Assembly (NCBI GenBank): GCA_022641775.1
Contig: JALCDS010000006.1
Coordinates: 1-64,000, forward strand
Direction of reading: 5' to 3'
Source of the DNA: Clostridiaceae bacterium
GTDB lineage: Bacteria > Cyanobacteriota > Vampirovibrionia > Gastranaerophilales > Gastranaerophilaceae
Length of the DNA: 64,000 bases
The notes below the pieces were generated by a model, which saw nothing but the letters and a program-made list of their open reading frames with translations, had not been told where the DNA came from and searched no databases. Made by a program: the position numbers and the translations under genes. Of this stretch, positions 63,172 to 64,000 are shown in pieces (position 1 is the stretch's first letter; each line of letters opens with the position of its first letter).

Positions 63172-64000
63172 ATGAATAGTGATATTTTCGTTAATGCAAA
63201 GGATTTCTTAAAACTGTTTCACGGAAAACATTTTGATATTGCGATGGAATTGATTTTGAATATTCTTGTGTGTCTTGTGGTATTCAAACTTATTGATGCA
63301 TTTACAAAGAAAATTTTGACAGGATTGTCAAATATTCAAAACAAAGAAGGATTGGTAAAATCTATACCTGTTGTAGCAAGAATTATTAAATTTTTAGTTT
63401 TATTCTTGGTAATTGCCTGTTTTCTGGAAAGTCATGGATATTCAATAACTTCTTTAGTTGCAGGTTTGGGAATTACCGGTATCGCAGTCGGTTTTGCTGC
63501 GCAGGAAACTATTTCTAACATATTTGGCTCTTTTGCAATATTTTATGATAAAGCTTACAAAATCGGAGATTATGTTATCTTAGGAACTGCTGAAGGTGTC
63601 GTTGAAGATATAAATTCGCGTTCTACAATACTTCGTGCTCTTGATCATTCAAGAATTATTGTTCCGAACGGATTGATTGCAAAAAGTGTGATAGAAAATG
63701 TTACTGATTCTCACAAACGTAGAATTTCTGAGCTTTTTGAAGTTACGTATGAGACTTCGGATGAAAATATTGTAAAAGCAAAAACAATAATTAAAGAAGT
63801 GGCACTTTCTCATAAAGATGTTCACAGAGATTTGAAAGTTTTTGTAGAAAAATTAGATGCAAGTTCAATAAATATCAGGCTTGTAGCCGATGTAAAAACA
63901 AACAATTATTATAAATATGCAGAAGTTAAAGATGAAATCATTTTAGAAGTTATTAAACGCTTCAGAAGTGAAGGAATTGAATTTGCATATCCTACAAAAA
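63172..64000 (+). CDS. mscS: MscS-family mechanosensitive channel (3' end cut by the window)
   Basis: The frame runs open to the window edge and is therefore absent from the ORF track. AAAGG lies nine bases before the ATG. The first 276 residues hold membrane helices and the pore helix SLVAGLGITGIAVGFAAQETISNIFGSFAIFYDKAYKIGDYV, the MscS signature. The beta domain (AEGVVEDINSRSTILRALDHSRIIVPNGLIAKSVIENVT) and most of the C-terminal domain follow. It releases solutes on osmotic downshock. About 31 bases after tRNA-Gly. Confidence 0.95.
   Translation, partial: MNSDIFVNAKDFLKLFHGKHFDIAMELILNILVCLVVFKLIDAFTKKILTGLSNIQNKEGLVKSIPVVARIIKFLVLFLVIACFLESHGYSITSLVAGLGITGIAVGFAAQETISNIFGSFAIFYDKAYKIGDYVILGTAEGVVEDINSRSTILRALDHSRIIVPNGLIAKSVIENVTDSHKRRISELFEVTYETSDENIVKAKTIIKEVALSHKDVHRDLKVFVEKLDASSINIRLVADVKTNNYYKYAEVKDEIILEVIKRFRSEGIEFAYPTK

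Overview
The window is A+T-rich, gene-dense bacterial chromosome. It has no insertion sequence, phage module, rRNA or CRISPR array that I can see. The gene set points to a diderm with a flagellum-type export apparatus and type IV pili: fliE-fliF-(fliG position)-fliH-flhA, pilMN-pilO, a 1473-residue AsmA/TamB-like protein and TonB-like proteins. It also has SepF and an atpD-atpC pair standing apart from the rest of the ATP synthase genes, as in Cyanobacteria. The prepilin start MKKAFTLAEVLITLGIIG and the many small lineage-specific proteins suggest the non-photosynthetic cyanobacterial sister class (Melainabacteria/Vampirovibrionia, most like gut Gastranaerophilales). That placement is inference; no marker-gene tree was run.

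Layout. 1-3.3 kb: tail of a possible receiver-domain protein, a sugar-type ABC ATPase overlapping a degenerate sensor kinase, a small protein and aroQ. 3.4-3.5 kb: a likely free-standing sRNA with a CCUCCC loop. 3.7-8.4 kb: a small protein, comM, a split chromate transporter pair and atpC/atpD. 8.7-14.9 kb: fliE, fliF, a very divergent protein in the fliG slot, fliH, flhA and yidD. 14.9-23.5 kb: the AsmA-like giant, rubrerythrin, a lysozyme-like EF-hand protein, and an operon of a NUDIX regulator, secG, tcdA and an SDR. 23.5-29.7 kb: fba, two lineage-type unknown proteins (232 and 921 aa), sepF and yggS.

30-32.8 kb: gcvT-gcvH-gcvPA without gcvPB, then a prepilin. 33.5-40 kb: mutL, a PiT-like permease, an orphan DNA methyltransferase, a sigma-70 factor, rlmB and nadA. 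40-42.7 kb: a fused pilM-pilN gene and pilO. 42.7-51.5 kb: a radical SAM protein, proA, a sugar-binding protein, rarA, an M49-like metallopeptidase, a DnaJ with half a zinc finger and small unknowns. 51.7-52.1 kb: a second candidate ncRNA and tRNA-Cys. 53.0-57.5 kb: a compact six-gene envelope operon (vWA protein, FHA-like polytopic protein, TonB-like protein, two tiny membrane proteins, zinc-ribbon TonB-like protein). This is my best candidate for an undescribed system. 57.5-64 kb: a glycine-zipper secreted protein, plsY, an SpoU methyltransferase, a Xaa-Pro peptidase, a parvulin, tRNA-Gly and a truncated mscS.

Several promoters can be read directly because -35 and -10 boxes lie 16-18 bp apart. 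At comM, and probably rarA and the 228-aa gene at 50.4 kb, the -10 box ends only 6-8 bases before the ATG and no Shine-Dalgarno is present, which suggests leaderless mRNAs.
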